A model generated the notes under the pieces. It searched no databases, was not told the origin of the DNA, and saw only the letters and a program-made list of their open reading frames with translations. The position numbers and the translations under genes were made by a program. From assembly GCF_013408565.1 (NCBI RefSeq), contig NZ_JACBZX010000001.1, forward strand, positions 1 through 64,000: a stretch of 64,000 nucleotides of DNA, given 5' to 3'. This document shows, piece by piece, positions 55,343 through 64,000 of this stretch. How positions within the stretch are numbered: position 1 is the stretch's first letter; every line of letters begins with the position of its first letter. This DNA comes from Janibacter alkaliphilus (GTDB lineage: Bacteria > Actinomycetota > Actinomycetes > Actinomycetales > Dermatophilaceae).

Positions 55343-55361
55343 GAAGGGTACCCTTACCTTG
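55343..55361 (+). promoter_or_regulatory. Possible iron-dependent (DtxR/IdeR-like) box before the MFS gene
   Basis: The sequence AAGGGTACCCTTACCTT in this 19-bp span resembles actinobacterial DtxR/IdeR sites, especially its right half CTTACCTTG. The left half is weak. It also contains the 12-bp palindrome AAGGGTACCCTT. It lies 26 bp before the MFS start. Confidence 0.3.
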
Positions 55362-55386
55362 CCGGGGTGACGGGAGAGGAACCGGC

Positions 55387-56648
55387 GTGAGCGACGAGAC
55401 CGACGACCAGACCCACGGACCGAGGCAACGCACCGGCGTGCTGCTGCTCGCCGTGCTCATCACCTTCAGCGCCCAGCAGGTGCTCATGCCGGCGCTGGCG
55501 CCCTTCGCCCGGGAGACGGGTCCGAGCGAGACCGAGCTGGGATCGGTTATCGGGATCGCCGCGGGCATCCTCGTGCTCGCCGCTCCGCTGTGGGCGCGCA
55601 CCTGTGCGCTCCAGGGTCCGCGCGCGATCCTGGTGACCGGGCTGCTGCTCACCCTCGTCGGCAGCGGCGGATTCGCGCTGGTGGCTACCGCAGCCCTGGA
55701 CGGGCAGCTCTCGGGGGGCACCACCTTCGCCCTCGTGCTGCTCACCCGCGGCCTGATCTTCGGCGCCGGTCTGGCCGCGGTCCCGGTCGCCGCGCTGGCC
55801 TTCGTCGCTGCCGCCACCAGCGGCACCGAGCGCACCTCCGGTATCGCCAAGGCCGGTGGCGCGCAGGGCGCCGCGGTCGTCGTCGGGCCGACGGTCGGGA
55901 CGGTGGCCGCCTTCGCCGGGCTGCTCGGGCCGCTGTGGGTGGCGCCGCTCTTCGTGCTGCTGGCGCTCGTGCTCGTGGTGCTGCGGCTGCCGCGCACCCG
56001 CCCGACCAGCCCGCCCGGGAGCCGGGTGCGGCTGCGGCCGTGGGACCCGCGGCTGCGCTCCTTCCTGCTGCTCGGCCTGGCGCTCTACACCAGCCTCGGG
56101 CTGGTGCTGCTCACCCTGGGCTTCGCGATCCAGGACCAGGGCGGCCTCGACCCCGCCGAGGCGGCCCGGGCGACCGGCGCGGCCACGGTCGCCTGCGGGG
56201 TGGTCCTCGGCCTCGTCCAAGGGGTGCTCGTCCCGCGCCTGGACCTGTCCCCACGCGCGCTGATCCTGCTCGGGGCCCCGATCGCGGCCGTGGGCCTGGT
56301 CTGCCTGGCGGTGGCCGGCGGCGCGCTCGTGCTCGGCGCCAGCATGGTGGTGGTGGCCCTGGGCATGGGTCTGGCCTCACCGGGCTACATGGCCGGTCCC
56401 TCGCTGGCGGTCGCCGACGAGGTGAGCAGCCAGCGGTGGCCGGCCTGCTCACCGCGACCAACGGCCTGGCCTTCGTCATCGGCCCCACCGCCGGGGGCGC
56501 GCTCTACGCGCTGGCCCACCCGCTGCCCTTCGTCGTCGCGGCGGTGATCACCGCGGCCGATGTGCTCGTGGTGCTCCTCGACCGGCGGGTCACCGACCAG
56601 CCCTCCCCCGACCAGACCGCCAGCGACCGACGGCCGGCGAGCGCCTGA
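55387..56648 (+). pseudogene. MFS transporter, frameshifted near its C-terminus
   Basis: The first frame gives an MFS protein of about 349 sensible residues (QQVLMPALAPFARETGPSE, AQGAAVVVGPTVGTVAAFAG, GMGLASPGYMAGPSLAVAD). It then loses sense after EVSSQ at about 56433, ending at 56547 in a Ser/Pro/Arg-rich shadow. The missing end continues in another frame from 56436: VAGLLTATNGLAFVIGPTAG ... PFVVAAVITAADVLVVLL, to 56648. The usual family sequence there has a few more residues, so a deletion of about 1 or 4 nt around 56433-56436 is likely. GTG 55387 has GGAGAGGA upstream. Substrate unknown; siderophore-type exporters look similar. Could also be a sequencing error. Confidence 0.8.
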
Positions 56649-56676
56649 GGCGGCCACGCGACGCCGGGAGCGTCGG

Positions 56677-57597
56677 TCAGGGTGTCGCGACGAGATGCAT
56701 CGGCTCGTCCCCGCGGGCCAGCCGGGTCAGCTGCTCGCGCAGCAGCGCCACGGCCCGCGGCCGGAAGGCCTCGCTGGGGCCTCCGGTGTGCGGGCTGATG
56801 ATCACCCCGTCCGCGCTCCACAGCGGGTGCTCCGGCGGCAGCGGCTCGGGGTCGGTGACGTCGAGGGCGAAGCGCAGCCGCCCGACCTCGGCCAGCGCGG
56901 CATCGGTCACGAGGGCGCTGCCGCGCCCGACGTTGACCACCAGCGCCCCGTCCGGCAGCGCGGCCAGGGCCCCCTCGTCGAGGATGCCGGCGGTGGCCGC
57001 CGACCCGGGCAGCACCGAGACGACGATGTCGTGATCGGGCAGCAGCGCGGACAGCTCGTCGATGCCGTGGACCTGGTCGACGAGCTCGTCCCCGCCGCGG
57101 GCGCGGGAGGCGACGGCGGTGAGCCGCACCTCGAAGGGGGCCAGCCGCGCCGCGATCGCCCGACCCACCGAGCCGTAGCCCAGCAGCAGCACCCGGTGGT
57201 CGGCCAGCCCGGGACGCACCCGCGCCGGCAGCCACTCGCCGCGCCGCTGCGCGGCGGCGAACTCGTCGAGACCACGCTGCGCGGCGAGCACGAGAGCCAG
57301 CGCCAGCTCGGCGGTGGCGGTGTCGTGCACCCCCTTGGCGTTGGCCAGGCGCACACCCTCCGGCAGGCGCTCGGGGACCCCGTCGAAGCCTGCGGTGAGC
57401 AGCTGCACCAGGCGGGTGCTCGGCGCCTGCGGCAGCCCGTCGAGCCATCCTGACCCGGACATGTAGGGGGCGACGACGACGTCGATCTCTGCCTCCGGGG
57501 GCGGCCCGCCGGCGGGGTCCCACACGAGCGCGTCCACCCCCTCGACGGGCCCGACGTCCTCGCGCCAGCTGTCGTCCGGGAAGGTCACGGTGAGCAC
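56677..57597 (-). CDS. D-isomer-specific 2-hydroxyacid dehydrogenase
   Basis: A 306-residue NAD-dependent dehydrogenase. The nucleotide motif is VLLLGYGSVGRAIAARL; catalytic residues are Arg in NVGRGSAL, Glu in VTDPEPLPPEHPLW and His in ISPHTGG. NAKGVHDTATAELALAL marks the catalytic domain. The substrate is not predictable; it is not SerA. GTG at 57597 is 7 nt after TAGACT (57605-57610), a leaderless start. Confidence 0.9.
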   Translation of the reverse strand: MLTVTFPDDSWREDVGPVEGVDALVWDPAGGPPPEAEIDVVVAPYMSGSGWLDGLPQAPSTRLVQLLTAGFDGVPERLPEGVRLANAKGVHDTATAELALALVLAAQRGLDEFAAAQRRGEWLPARVRPGLADHRVLLLGYGSVGRAIAARLAPFEVRLTAVASRARGGDELVDQVHGIDELSALLPDHDIVVSVLPGSAATAGILDEGALAALPDGALVVNVGRGSALVTDAALAEVGRLRFALDVTDPEPLPPEHPLWSADGVIISPHTGGPSEAFRPRAVALLREQLTRLARGDEPMHLVATP

Positions 57598-57635
57598 GCG
57601 CAGCAGTCTAGGTCCGACGGGCCGGGCTCGACCGG

Positions 57636-58613
57636 CTACCGCTGGCGCTCCCGGGCGAGGCGCCGGGCGAGCACCCAGGACAGGCCGCCCACGAGCAGGG
57701 TGCCCCCACCGGCGATCGCCGCGCGGGCGAGGTCGTCGTCGCCGGTGCCGCCGACAGCCTCGACGCCGGTGCTGGAGCCTGCGGTGGGTCGGGCCGCGGA
57801 CGCGCCGCTGCGGCTCCGGCCCTGCTGGTCTGACGTGCCGCCTCCGGGCCGTGTGCTCGACGACGGCGTCCCGGTCGCGCTCCCCTGGGTGGTGCTCGAG
57901 GTCTTGGTGGTCGAGGGCGCGCTCGAGGGCGTCGAGCTCGAGCGGGACGAGGCGCTGCTCGCGCCCGCGGTCGGACCGCCCGCGCCCTGCAGCCGACGCG
58001 CCCCGGGCAGCAGCTCGGCCGCCACGAGCCCGTACCCGACGTCGCCGGGGCAGGTGGTCAGCGACATGTCCCGGTGCCCGGCGACCGGCTCGGTCGTCAC
58101 CGCGGTGCCGGCCGGCCAGCGGTCCGAGCCGCGGGAGGTGAAGCGCACCGTGGATCCCTCGCCGAGGTCGATGCCGTCCCGCTCGGCCAGCCAGGCCAGC
58201 AGCCCGGTCATCGCGGTGACCGCGGCCGGCGTGGGACGGGTGCTGCTGAGGTCACCGATGAAGCAGCACAGCTCGGCGTGCCCCTGGCTGCCGCCGGTGG
58301 CGTCCCCGCGGACGGGGGCGGCGAGGCTGCCCTGGCGCCCCTCCCACACCTGGCCGCCGACGTCGACGAGGAAGTTGTAGGCGAGGTCCGGCCACCCCTT
58401 CGTCCCGGTGTGGTGGCGGTAGAAGGAGCGCAGCTGGTCCACCGAGGCGCTGGCCGGCACGTTCGGGGTGGCGGTGTGGTGCACCAGCAGGAAGCGCACG
58501 TCCTCCTCGGCGCGCAGCGCCCCGGTCGGCGGCAGGTCGGCGCCCCAGTCCGTGCGCGGCCGCACCTGAGGGGCCTGGGCGCGCCCCGCGACGGCCGTGG
58601 TGCGGCGGCTCAC
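57636..58613 (-). CDS. N-acetylmuramoyl-L-alanine amidase (PGRP-type) with C-terminal membrane anchor
   Basis: A 325-residue protein. Residues 15-205 are a peptidoglycan-recognition amidase domain: RTDWGADLPP, zinc ligand His45 in LLVHHTATPNVP, YNFLVDVGGQVWEGR, and GHRDMSLTTCPGD with the second His and the Cys. A Ser/Thr-rich linker of about 80 residues leads to one hydrophobic segment (AAIAGGGTLLVGGLSWVLA) and a basic end. No signal peptide is visible at the N-terminus, which is odd for a wall enzyme. GTG 58613 overlaps the upstream gene's stop. Confidence 0.85.
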   Translation of the reverse strand: MSRRTTAVAGRAQAPQVRPRTDWGADLPPTGALRAEEDVRFLLVHHTATPNVPASASVDQLRSFYRHHTGTKGWPDLAYNFLVDVGGQVWEGRQGSLAAPVRGDATGGSQGHAELCCFIGDLSSTRPTPAAVTAMTGLLAWLAERDGIDLGEGSTVRFTSRGSDRWPAGTAVTTEPVAGHRDMSLTTCPGDVGYGLVAAELLPGARRLQGAGGPTAGASSASSRSSSTPSSAPSTTKTSSTTQGSATGTPSSSTRPGGGTSDQQGRSRSGASAARPTAGSSTGVEAVGGTGDDDLARAAIAGGGTLLVGGLSWVLARRLARERQR

Positions 58614-59266
58614 CCGACCTGGCGCTCGTAGCAGTCGCCGCCGAGGTCGTAGCCCATGTCGCGGCAGGCCGCACGCGCCGCCTCCTGCGAGCCGAACCCC
58701 ACCACGGACACCGCCCAGTAGCCCGGGCGCAGCCCCGGGATCGTGCTGGAGTCGACGACCACCGTCCCGTATCCGCCGGACAGCTGGCCGGCGCGCTGGC
58801 TGGCGTAGGCCGGCGTGTGCTCCGACTTCTCCAGCGACTCCAGGACGACCAGCCAGCTGCCCGAGGGCAGCTCGGTGACCACCTCGGTGCCGTCCTCGGT
58901 GGCGGTGACCGTGCGGGTGGTCTCGGTGACCGTGGCCGTGCTGGCGCTGCTGGGTGGCGCCGCCGCCGTGGGCACCTCGGCGGTCGGCGGCGGGGAGGCG
59001 GTCTCGGTGACCACGGTGACCGTCGCCTCGTCCCCGGCGACCTGCTCGTCGTCCTGACCGACGACCGCCACCCCGTAGGCGATGGCCGCGGCCACGAGCA
59101 CCAGCGCGAGGATCCCGGCGAAGATCCAGCCCACCGAGCCGCCGCTCGAGCGCTGCGGGTAGGCCGGCGGGGTGGCCGTCGACCAGCCGGCACCGGCCGC
59201 CGGCGTGCCGCAGTACGGGCAGCGCTCACCGTGGAAGGCGTTGTGACAGACCTGGCACTCCTGCAC
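58610..59266 (-). CDS. Zinc-ribbon membrane protein with SPOR-like domain
   Basis: A 218-residue protein. The head has a zinc ribbon (CQVCHNAFHGERCPYCG); a membrane span lies near residues 46-68 (VGWIFAGILALVLVAAAIAYG). A Thr/Ala/Val-rich linker follows, then a C-terminal SPOR-like domain (SGSWLVVLESLEKSEHTP ... YWAVSVVGFGSQEAARAAC). SPOR domains bind peptidoglycan stripped of stem peptides, the product of the amidase encoded next, and the two genes overlap by 4 nt. A joint role in wall remodelling is inferred. The start at 59266 is GTG. Confidence 0.75.
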   Translation of the reverse strand: MQECQVCHNAFHGERCPYCGTPAAGAGWSTATPPAYPQRSSGGSVGWIFAGILALVLVAAAIAYGVAVVGQDDEQVAGDEATVTVVTETASPPPTAEVPTAAAPPSSASTATVTETTRTVTATEDGTEVVTELPSGSWLVVLESLEKSEHTPAYASQRAGQLSGGYGTVVVDSSTIPGLRPGYWAVSVVGFGSQEAARAACRDMGYDLGGDCYERQVG

Positions 59267-59525
59267 GAGCCACCCCCGGGGACCGTGTCGGCGTCGTGAC
59301 CGGCGCCACGACGCATCCAGCGTAGGCAGGTGCGCACCGGACGGCGGTGACGATCACGCGGTCGTCACGCGGTGATCACGCCACTGCGTGACGAGCGCGT
59401 GCGGGCCGAGATCTCAGGTATTTCTGCTCATGGACAGCACGGTCCCGGTGTGGGTCGATGGTTCGGCAGCGCCCTCGTCAGCGCGCAGCCCGCGCGCTCG
59501 GCGCCGTGTCGAAGGGGACACCATC

Positions 59526-60143
59526 ATGACATCCACGACCCGCACCTGTACGGCACTCGCCCTGTCCGCCGCCCTGCTCGTGGCCGCACCGACCACCGGC
59601 GCGAGCGCCGACCCGGTCACCCCGGGCGAGCGGGCGGCCCGCTCGGCACCCGCCGGCCACCACGACTTCGTCAGCAGCGGGGTGGTGCTCGCCGGCGCGG
59701 TCAACAACGAGTTCGGGCCCCGCATCTGGGGCAACCGGCACCAGCTGCGGCTGACCACCGACAACGGGGTCGCCTCGGGGTACCTGCGCTCCTTCTACTG
59801 CCCCTCCGGCGCCTCGGTGAGCCCGACCTGGGCCTCGTCCCGCTGCACCCACCGGCAGACGATCCGGCTGCAGCGCTGGCCGGGCTTCGACGTCGGCTGG
59901 GTCAGCTCGACCGGGCTCTCGGCGACCCAGCGGGGCAACCTCTACGGCGCGCGGGACGGTCGGGTGCGCTGGCCGTTGGAGAGCAACCTGACCCTCTACG
60001 CCACCGGCTACCCGATGGACGACGGTGACGGCACCTTCTACTCGTGGTGGCGCGAAGCCAGCGTGCGGGGCACCTTCGCCGGGCTGCCGATCCTGGCCGG
60101 CAGCCGCCGCGAGGGTCTCATCGGCGGGTACGGACCGGCCTGA
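59526..60143 (+). CDS. Secreted protein of unknown function
   Basis: A 205-residue exported protein. The signal peptide (CTALALSAALLVAAPTTG) ends at ASA, residues 26-28. The mature part is rich in Trp, Gly, Ser and Arg with two cysteines (FYCPSG, SSRCTH). No domain is recognised. ATG at 59526 has AGGGGA upstream. The 259-bp gap before it has direct and inverted GATCACGC-type motifs at about 59347-59387, which may be regulatory. Confidence 0.65.
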   Translation: MTSTTRTCTALALSAALLVAAPTTGASADPVTPGERAARSAPAGHHDFVSSGVVLAGAVNNEFGPRIWGNRHQLRLTTDNGVASGYLRSFYCPSGASVSPTWASSRCTHRQTIRLQRWPGFDVGWVSSTGLSATQRGNLYGARDGRVRWPLESNLTLYATGYPMDDGDGTFYSWWREASVRGTFAGLPILAGSRREGLIGGYGPA

Positions 60144-60164
60144 TCCGCACCGGGGTGCAGATGG

Positions 60165-60189
60165 CCGGCCCTCGGGAGCCGGGGGCCGG
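60165..60189. terminator. Bidirectional terminator between the secreted protein gene and gatB
   Basis: 11-bp stem CCGGCCCTCGG / CCGGGGGCCGG (one G-U), 3-nt loop, ending at the gatB stop codon. Confidence 0.6.
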
Positions 60190-61758
60190 TCAGCCGTCGA
60201 CGCCGAGGGAGGCGAGGATCAGCTCCCGCGCCCGACCGGCGTCCGCCTGCCCCTTCATCTCCTTCATCACCTGGCCGATGAGGGCGCCGGCGGCCTGCAC
60301 CTTGCCGCCGCGGATCTTCTCGGCGATGTCCGGGTTGGCGGCGACGACCTTCTCGACGGCGGCCTCCAGGGCCCCGTCGTCCTGGACGAGCTCCAGCCCG
60401 CGGGCGTCCGCGACCTCGGTCGGGGTGCCCTCGCCGTCGAGCACGCCCTCCAGGGTCTGCCGGGCCATCGAGTCGTTGAGCCGCCCCGAGGTGACCAGCG
60501 ACTCGAGCTCGGCGACGTGCGCCGGGGTGATGCCGACCCGGTCGGCGTAGGTGACCAGGTCGGTGCCCTCGGTGTTGGCCCGGCGCGAGGGCTCGGCCAG
60601 CCACCACTTGCGGGCGGTCTGGGCGCTGGCGCCGGCGGCCACGGTCTCCTCGATGAGCTCGACGGCGCCGGCGTTGAGCACGTCGCGCATCTCCAGGTCG
60701 GAGTAGCCCCACTCCCCCTGCAGCCGGCGGCGGCGCTGCGCCGGGGGCTCGGGCAGGGTCGCCCGCAGCTCCTCGACCCGCTCCGCCGACGGAGCCACCG
60801 GCACCAGGTCGGGCTCGGGGAAGTAGCGGTAGTCCTCGGCGTCGGACTTCTCCCGGCCGCTGGTGGTGATGCCGGTGTCCTCGTGCCAGTGCCGGGTCTC
60901 CTGGACGATCGACCCGCCGCCGGTGAGCACCGCCGCGTGCCGGCACACCTCGTAGCGCACCGCCCGCTCCACGCTTCGCAGGCTGTTGACGTTCTTGGTC
61001 TCGCTGCGGGTGCCCATCGGCACCGCCAGCTGCTCGGCGTTGCGCGGGTCGGTCGGGTCGCCCGCCTTCGGGCGCAGCGAGAGGTTGACGTCGCAGCGCA
61101 TCGAGCCCTGCTCCATCTTCACGTCCGAGACGTCCAGGGCGCGCAGCAGGTCGCGCAGCGCGGAGACGTAGGCGCGGGCGATCTCGGGGGCCCGCTCGCC
61201 GGCCCCGACCAGCGGCCGGGTGACGATCTCGATGAGCGGGATCCCGGCCCGGTTGTAGTCGACGAGGGAGTGGTCGGCGCCGTGGATGCGCCCGGTGGCG
61301 CCGCCGACGTGCAGCGACTTGCCGGTGTCCTCCTCCATGTGCGCGCGCTCGATCTCGACGCGGTAGGTGCTGCCGTCGTCGAGCTCGACGTCCAGGTGCC
61401 CGTCGACGGCGATCGGCTCGTCGTACTGGCTGGTCTGGAAGTTCTTCGGCATGTCCGGGTAGAAGTAGTTCTTCCGGGCGAAGCGGGACCACGGCGCGAT
61501 CTGGCAGCTGAGCGCCAGCCCGATCCGGATCGCCGACTCGACGCCGACGGCGTTGACCACCGGCAGCGCGCCGGGCAGCCCGAGGCAGACCGGGCAGACC
61601 TGGGTGTTCGGCTCGGCGCCGAAGGTGGTGGCGCAGCCGCAGAACATCTTCGTCGCGGTGCCGAGCTCGACGTGCACCTCCAGACCCATGACCGGGTCGA
61701 AGGTGGCCAGCGCCTCGTCGTAGCCGAGCACCTCGTCGGTGGCGCGGGTGGCGGTCAT
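60190..61758 (-). CDS. gatB: Aspartyl/glutamyl-tRNA amidotransferase subunit B
   Basis: Kinase and tRNA-binding subunit of GatCAB, which amidates Glu-tRNA-Gln. The 522-residue protein has [55 protein letters not shown], and LMEIV-like PLIEIVTRP. The C-terminal YqeY-like tail binds tRNA. ATG at 61758 is one base past the gatA stop. Confidence 0.97.
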   Translation of the reverse strand: MTATRATDEVLGYDEALATFDPVMGLEVHVELGTATKMFCGCATTFGAEPNTQVCPVCLGLPGALPVVNAVGVESAIRIGLALSCQIAPWSRFARKNYFYPDMPKNFQTSQYDEPIAVDGHLDVELDDGSTYRVEIERAHMEEDTGKSLHVGGATGRIHGADHSLVDYNRAGIPLIEIVTRPLVGAGERAPEIARAYVSALRDLLRALDVSDVKMEQGSMRCDVNLSLRPKAGDPTDPRNAEQLAVPMGTRSETKNVNSLRSVERAVRYEVCRHAAVLTGGGSIVQETRHWHEDTGITTSGREKSDAEDYRYFPEPDLVPVAPSAERVEELRATLPEPPAQRRRRLQGEWGYSDLEMRDVLNAGAVELIEETVAAGASAQTARKWWLAEPSRRANTEGTDLVTYADRVGITPAHVAELESLVTSGRLNDSMARQTLEGVLDGEGTPTEVADARGLELVQDDGALEAAVEKVVAANPDIAEKIRGGKVQAAGALIGQVMKEMKGQADAGRARELILASLGVDG

Positions 61759-61759
61759 C

Positions 61760-63268
61760 TCAGGCTCCCTTCGTCGGCAGGGCGGGGGCGCTGTCCAGCA
61801 GCGGGCCGCCCCAGTCGGCGTGCAGCCGCTGCTCCAGCGCGGCGCCGACCGAGTAGAGGCGCTCGTCGCGCATCGCCGGGGCGAGGATCTGGAATCCGGC
61901 CGGCAGCCCGTCCTCGTCGGCCAGACCGCTGGGCAGCGACATCCCGGGCAGCCCGGCGAGGTTGGCCGGGATGGTGGCGATGTCGCCGCGGTACATCGCC
62001 AGCACGTCGCCCGACTTCTCCCCGACCCGGAAGGCGGTGGTCGGCGCGGTCGGGCAGACCAGCACGTCGGCGGTCTCGAAGGCGGCGGCGAAGTCGTCGG
62101 CGATGAGCCGGCGCACCTTCTGCGCGCTGCCGTAGTAGGCGTCGTAGTAGCCCGAGGAGAGGGCGTAGGTGCCCAGGATGATCCGGCGCTTGACCTCGTC
62201 GCCGAAGCCGGCCTCGCGGCTGGCGGCCATCACCTCCTCGGCGCTGGGGTCGCCGTCCGGGGCGACCCGCAGCCCGTAGCGCATGGCGTCGAAGCGGGCC
62301 AGGTTGCTGCTCGCCTCGCTGGGCAGGATGAGGTAGTAGGCCGCCAGCGCGTGCTCGAAGCTGGGGCAGCTCACCTCGACGACCTCGGCGCCGGCGTCAA
62401 CGAGGTGGGCGACCGCCTCGTCGAAGCGGGCCTGGACGCCGGGCTGGAAGCCCTCGCCGGTGAGCTCGCGGATGATGCCCACCTTCGTGCCGGCGACGTC
62501 GGCGCGGCGGGCGGCCTCGACGACCGGCGGGACCGGGGCGTCGATCGAGGTGGAGTCCATCGGGTCGTGCCCGGCCATCACCTCGTGCAGCAGGGCGGTG
62601 TCCAGCACGGTGCGCCCGCACGGACCGGCCTGGTCCAGCGAGCTGGCCATCGCCACCAGGCCGTAGCGCGAGACCCCGCCGTAGGTGGGCTTGACCCCGA
62701 CGCTGCCGGTGACCGCGGCCGGCTGACGGATCGAGCCCCCGGTGTCGGTGCCGGTGGCCAGCGGTGCCTGGAAGGAGGCGAGCGCGGCGCTGGAACCACC
62801 GCCGGAGCCGCCGGGCACCCGGCCGAGGTCCCAGGGGTTGCGGGTGTCGCCGAAGGCGGAGTGCTCGGTGGAGCTGCCCATGGCGAACTCGTCCATGTTC
62901 GTCTTGCCGAGGATCGGCAGGCCCGCGGCGCGAAGGCGGGTGACGACCGTCGCGTCGTAGGGCGGGACCCAGCCGGCCAGGGTGCGGCTGCCGCAGGTGG
63001 TCGGCTGGTCGGTCGTCGTCATGACGTCCTTGACCGCGACCGGGACGCCGGCCAGGTCGTGCAGGCTCTCGCCCGCGGCCCGGCGGCGGTCCACCGCGTC
63101 GGCGGCGGCCAGCGCGGCCTCGTCGGCGACGTGCAGATAGGCCCGCACGCTCTCGTCCACCGCGGCGGTGCGGTCGAGGTGGGCCTGGGTGACCTCGCGG
63201 GCGCTCAGCTCGCCCGCGGCCAGCGAGCCGGCGAGGTCGGCGGCGGTCAGCCGGGTGATGTCGGTCAC
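61760..63268 (-). CDS. gatA: Aspartyl/glutamyl-tRNA amidotransferase subunit A
   Basis: Amidase subunit supplying ammonia from glutamine. The 502-residue protein has the Ser-cisSer-Lys triad: Lys in [34 protein letters not shown] and [15 protein letters not shown] at 63268 has AAGGA about 7 nt upstream; ATG 63295 in the same frame has none. A 134-bp gap separates it from gatC. Confidence 0.97.
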   Translation of the reverse strand: MTDITRLTAADLAGSLAAGELSAREVTQAHLDRTAAVDESVRAYLHVADEAALAAADAVDRRRAAGESLHDLAGVPVAVKDVMTTTDQPTTCGSRTLAGWVPPYDATVVTRLRAAGLPILGKTNMDEFAMGSSTEHSAFGDTRNPWDLGRVPGGSGGGSSAALASFQAPLATGTDTGGSIRQPAAVTGSVGVKPTYGGVSRYGLVAMASSLDQAGPCGRTVLDTALLHEVMAGHDPMDSTSIDAPVPPVVEAARRADVAGTKVGIIRELTGEGFQPGVQARFDEAVAHLVDAGAEVVEVSCPSFEHALAAYYLILPSEASSNLARFDAMRYGLRVAPDGDPSAEEVMAASREAGFGDEVKRRIILGTYALSSGYYDAYYGSAQKVRRLIADDFAAAFETADVLVCPTAPTTAFRVGEKSGDVLAMYRGDIATIPANLAGLPGMSLPSGLADEDGLPAGFQILAPAMRDERLYSVGAALEQRLHADWGGPLLDSAPALPTKGA

Positions 63269-63402
63269 GGGGGTGTCCTTCGTCGGTGGGGCCATCGGGT
63301 CTGGGGGCGACGCGGGTCTGGGGGACGCGGGTCGTGCGGGCGGCTCGGGCCGGGATGCCGGCGCGCGCGGCGCCGGGCGGGTCGGGCGCGCGAGCGCCGG
63401 GA

Positions 63403-63714
63403 TCACTCCTCGGAGAGGATCCGGGGCACGGAGAAGCGCTGCTCCTCGGCGGCCGGGGCTCCGGCCAGGGCCTGCTCGGGGGTGAGCGAGGGGCGCACCA
63501 CGTCCTCGCGGGTGACGTTGACCAGCGGCATCGGGTGGCTCATCGGCTCCACCCCCTCGATCGGGGCCTGCTGCACCTGGGCGACGGCGCCGAGGATCTC
63601 GTCGAGCTCGCCGACCATCCGGTCGAGCTCGGCGTCGCTGAGCCGGATCCGGGCGAGGCCGGCCAGGTGGGCGACGTCGTCGCGGGTGATGCTGTCGCGG
63701 CTGGGGTCGGGCAT
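63403..63714 (-). CDS. gatC: Aspartyl/glutamyl-tRNA amidotransferase subunit C
   Basis: Small stabilising subunit, 103 residues: [37 protein letters not shown] and the Pro-rich end [19 protein letters not shown] at 63714 lies 7 nt after TAGACT (63722-63727), so a leaderless promoter for gatCAB is likely, although the upstream nitrilase gene ends only 5 nt before it. Confidence 0.95.
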   Translation of the reverse strand: MPDPSRDSITRDDVAHLAGLARIRLSDAELDRMVGELDEILGAVAQVQQAPIEGVEPMSHPMPLVNVTREDVVRPSLTPEQALAGAPAAEEQRFSVPRILSEE

Positions 63715-63719
63715 GGGGG

Positions 63720-64000
63720 TCAGTCTATGGCGGTGCCGGCCACGGCCACGACCGGCACCTGGCGACGGGCGGCGGTCACCGACGCGGCGTCGACGTCGGC
63801 GACGAGCAGCCCGTCGCCGCCGTCGAGGCGGGCGCGCACCGCCCCGGTGGGGTCGGCCAGGGCCGAGCGCCCGATGCCGAAGGGGCCCTGCGTGGAGCGC
63901 GGGGTCCAGGACTGCCCGGCCGCCAGCAGCCAGGCCTGGGCGTCGTGCGCGCGGGCCCGGGTGAGCAGGTCCCACTGGTCGGCCTTGCCAGGGCCGTCCC
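63720..64000 (-). CDS. Carbon-nitrogen hydrolase (nitrilase superfamily), C-terminal part
   Basis: The last 93 codons of a gene that starts beyond the right edge. The sequence [39 protein letters not shown] and [20 protein letters not shown] matches the C-terminal strands of the nitrilase fold. The catalytic Cys, Lys and first Glu are outside the window. Reading frame and codon use run unbroken to the TGA at 63720-63722. Confidence 0.8.
   Translation of the reverse strand, partial: DGPGKADQWDLLTRARAHDAQAWLLAAGQSWTPRSTQGPFGIGRSALADPTGAVRARLDGGDGLLVADVDAASVTAARRQVPVVAVAGTAID

Noticed and set aside
63715..63975. Extension of gatC upstream to 63975
   Set aside because: That frame is out of phase with the nitrilase end encoded there; GatC is complete from ATG 63714.

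Overview
The window is a high-GC, densely coded chromosomal segment of an actinobacterium. Gene content and order fit the suborder Micrococcineae, and most likely the Intrasporangiaceae/Ornithinimicrobium-Serinicoccus neighbourhood; that placement is inference. The supporting order is smc, acylphosphatase, mutM-rnc-rpmF-DUF177-coaD-rsmD-recG-fakA, rpmB, thiL, ddl, gpsA-plsC, hupB, leuDC and an IclR regulator, tRNA-Glu/tRNA-Gln, gltX, cimA, ilvE, leuB, ilvD, ilvC-ilvN-ilvB and gatCAB. It is almost entirely core genome. There is no phage, insertion sequence or CRISPR array.

Layout. 1-3150: start of smc, chorismate mutase, acylphosphatase and a membrane O-acyltransferase with an SGNH domain. 3210-4630: a two-gene toxin-antitoxin-like cassette (HTH antitoxin; PIN toxin with an extra C-terminal domain). 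4800-13300: DNA repair, RNA processing, ribosome, CoA and fatty-acid kinase genes. 13500-19900: thiamine, cell-wall and phospholipid genes. 19900-23100: membrane proteins and a two-component system. 23100-34500: HU-like protein, leucine biosynthesis, two tRNAs, gltX, a WXG-lipase fusion and a FAH-family enzyme. 34500-38000: putA and its PucR-type regulator. 38000-53900: the branched-chain amino acid block (cimA, ilvE, leuB, ilvD, ilvC, ilvN, ilvB) interrupted by a short-chain fatty acid permease/acyl-CoA synthetase pair. 53900-60150: envelope and secreted proteins, a frameshifted MFS gene and a cell-wall amidase pair. 60190-64000: gatCAB and the end of a nitrilase-family gene.

How parts work together. 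Leucine, isoleucine and valine synthesis is nearly complete here: citramalate entry, IlvBN, IlvC, IlvD, IlvE, LeuCD and LeuB. Two of these units carry leader-peptide attenuators: a typical ilvB leader, and a second leader before cimA whose peptide ends Leu-Leu-Ile-Ile. GltX, tRNA-Gln and GatCAB together imply that Gln-tRNA is made by transamidation. Most promoters that can be recognised follow one pattern, TAnnnT then 6-8 nt then the start codon. Many transcripts therefore look leaderless, and I used this pattern to fix several starts.

The least explained material is non-coding. (i) Two arrays of a CCCGGG-centred repeat have a near-constant 31-bp period (about three helical turns), at 8631-8834 and 48466-48647. 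(ii) Three copies of a roughly 75-bp two-hairpin element have identical internal spacing, at 4722, 13369 and 50171. (iii) Three copies of a 46-50-bp palindrome centred on GTGATCAC lie at 754, 32330 and 50098. (iv) The octamer CGAAGGGG seems over-represented. None of these is explained by the genes.
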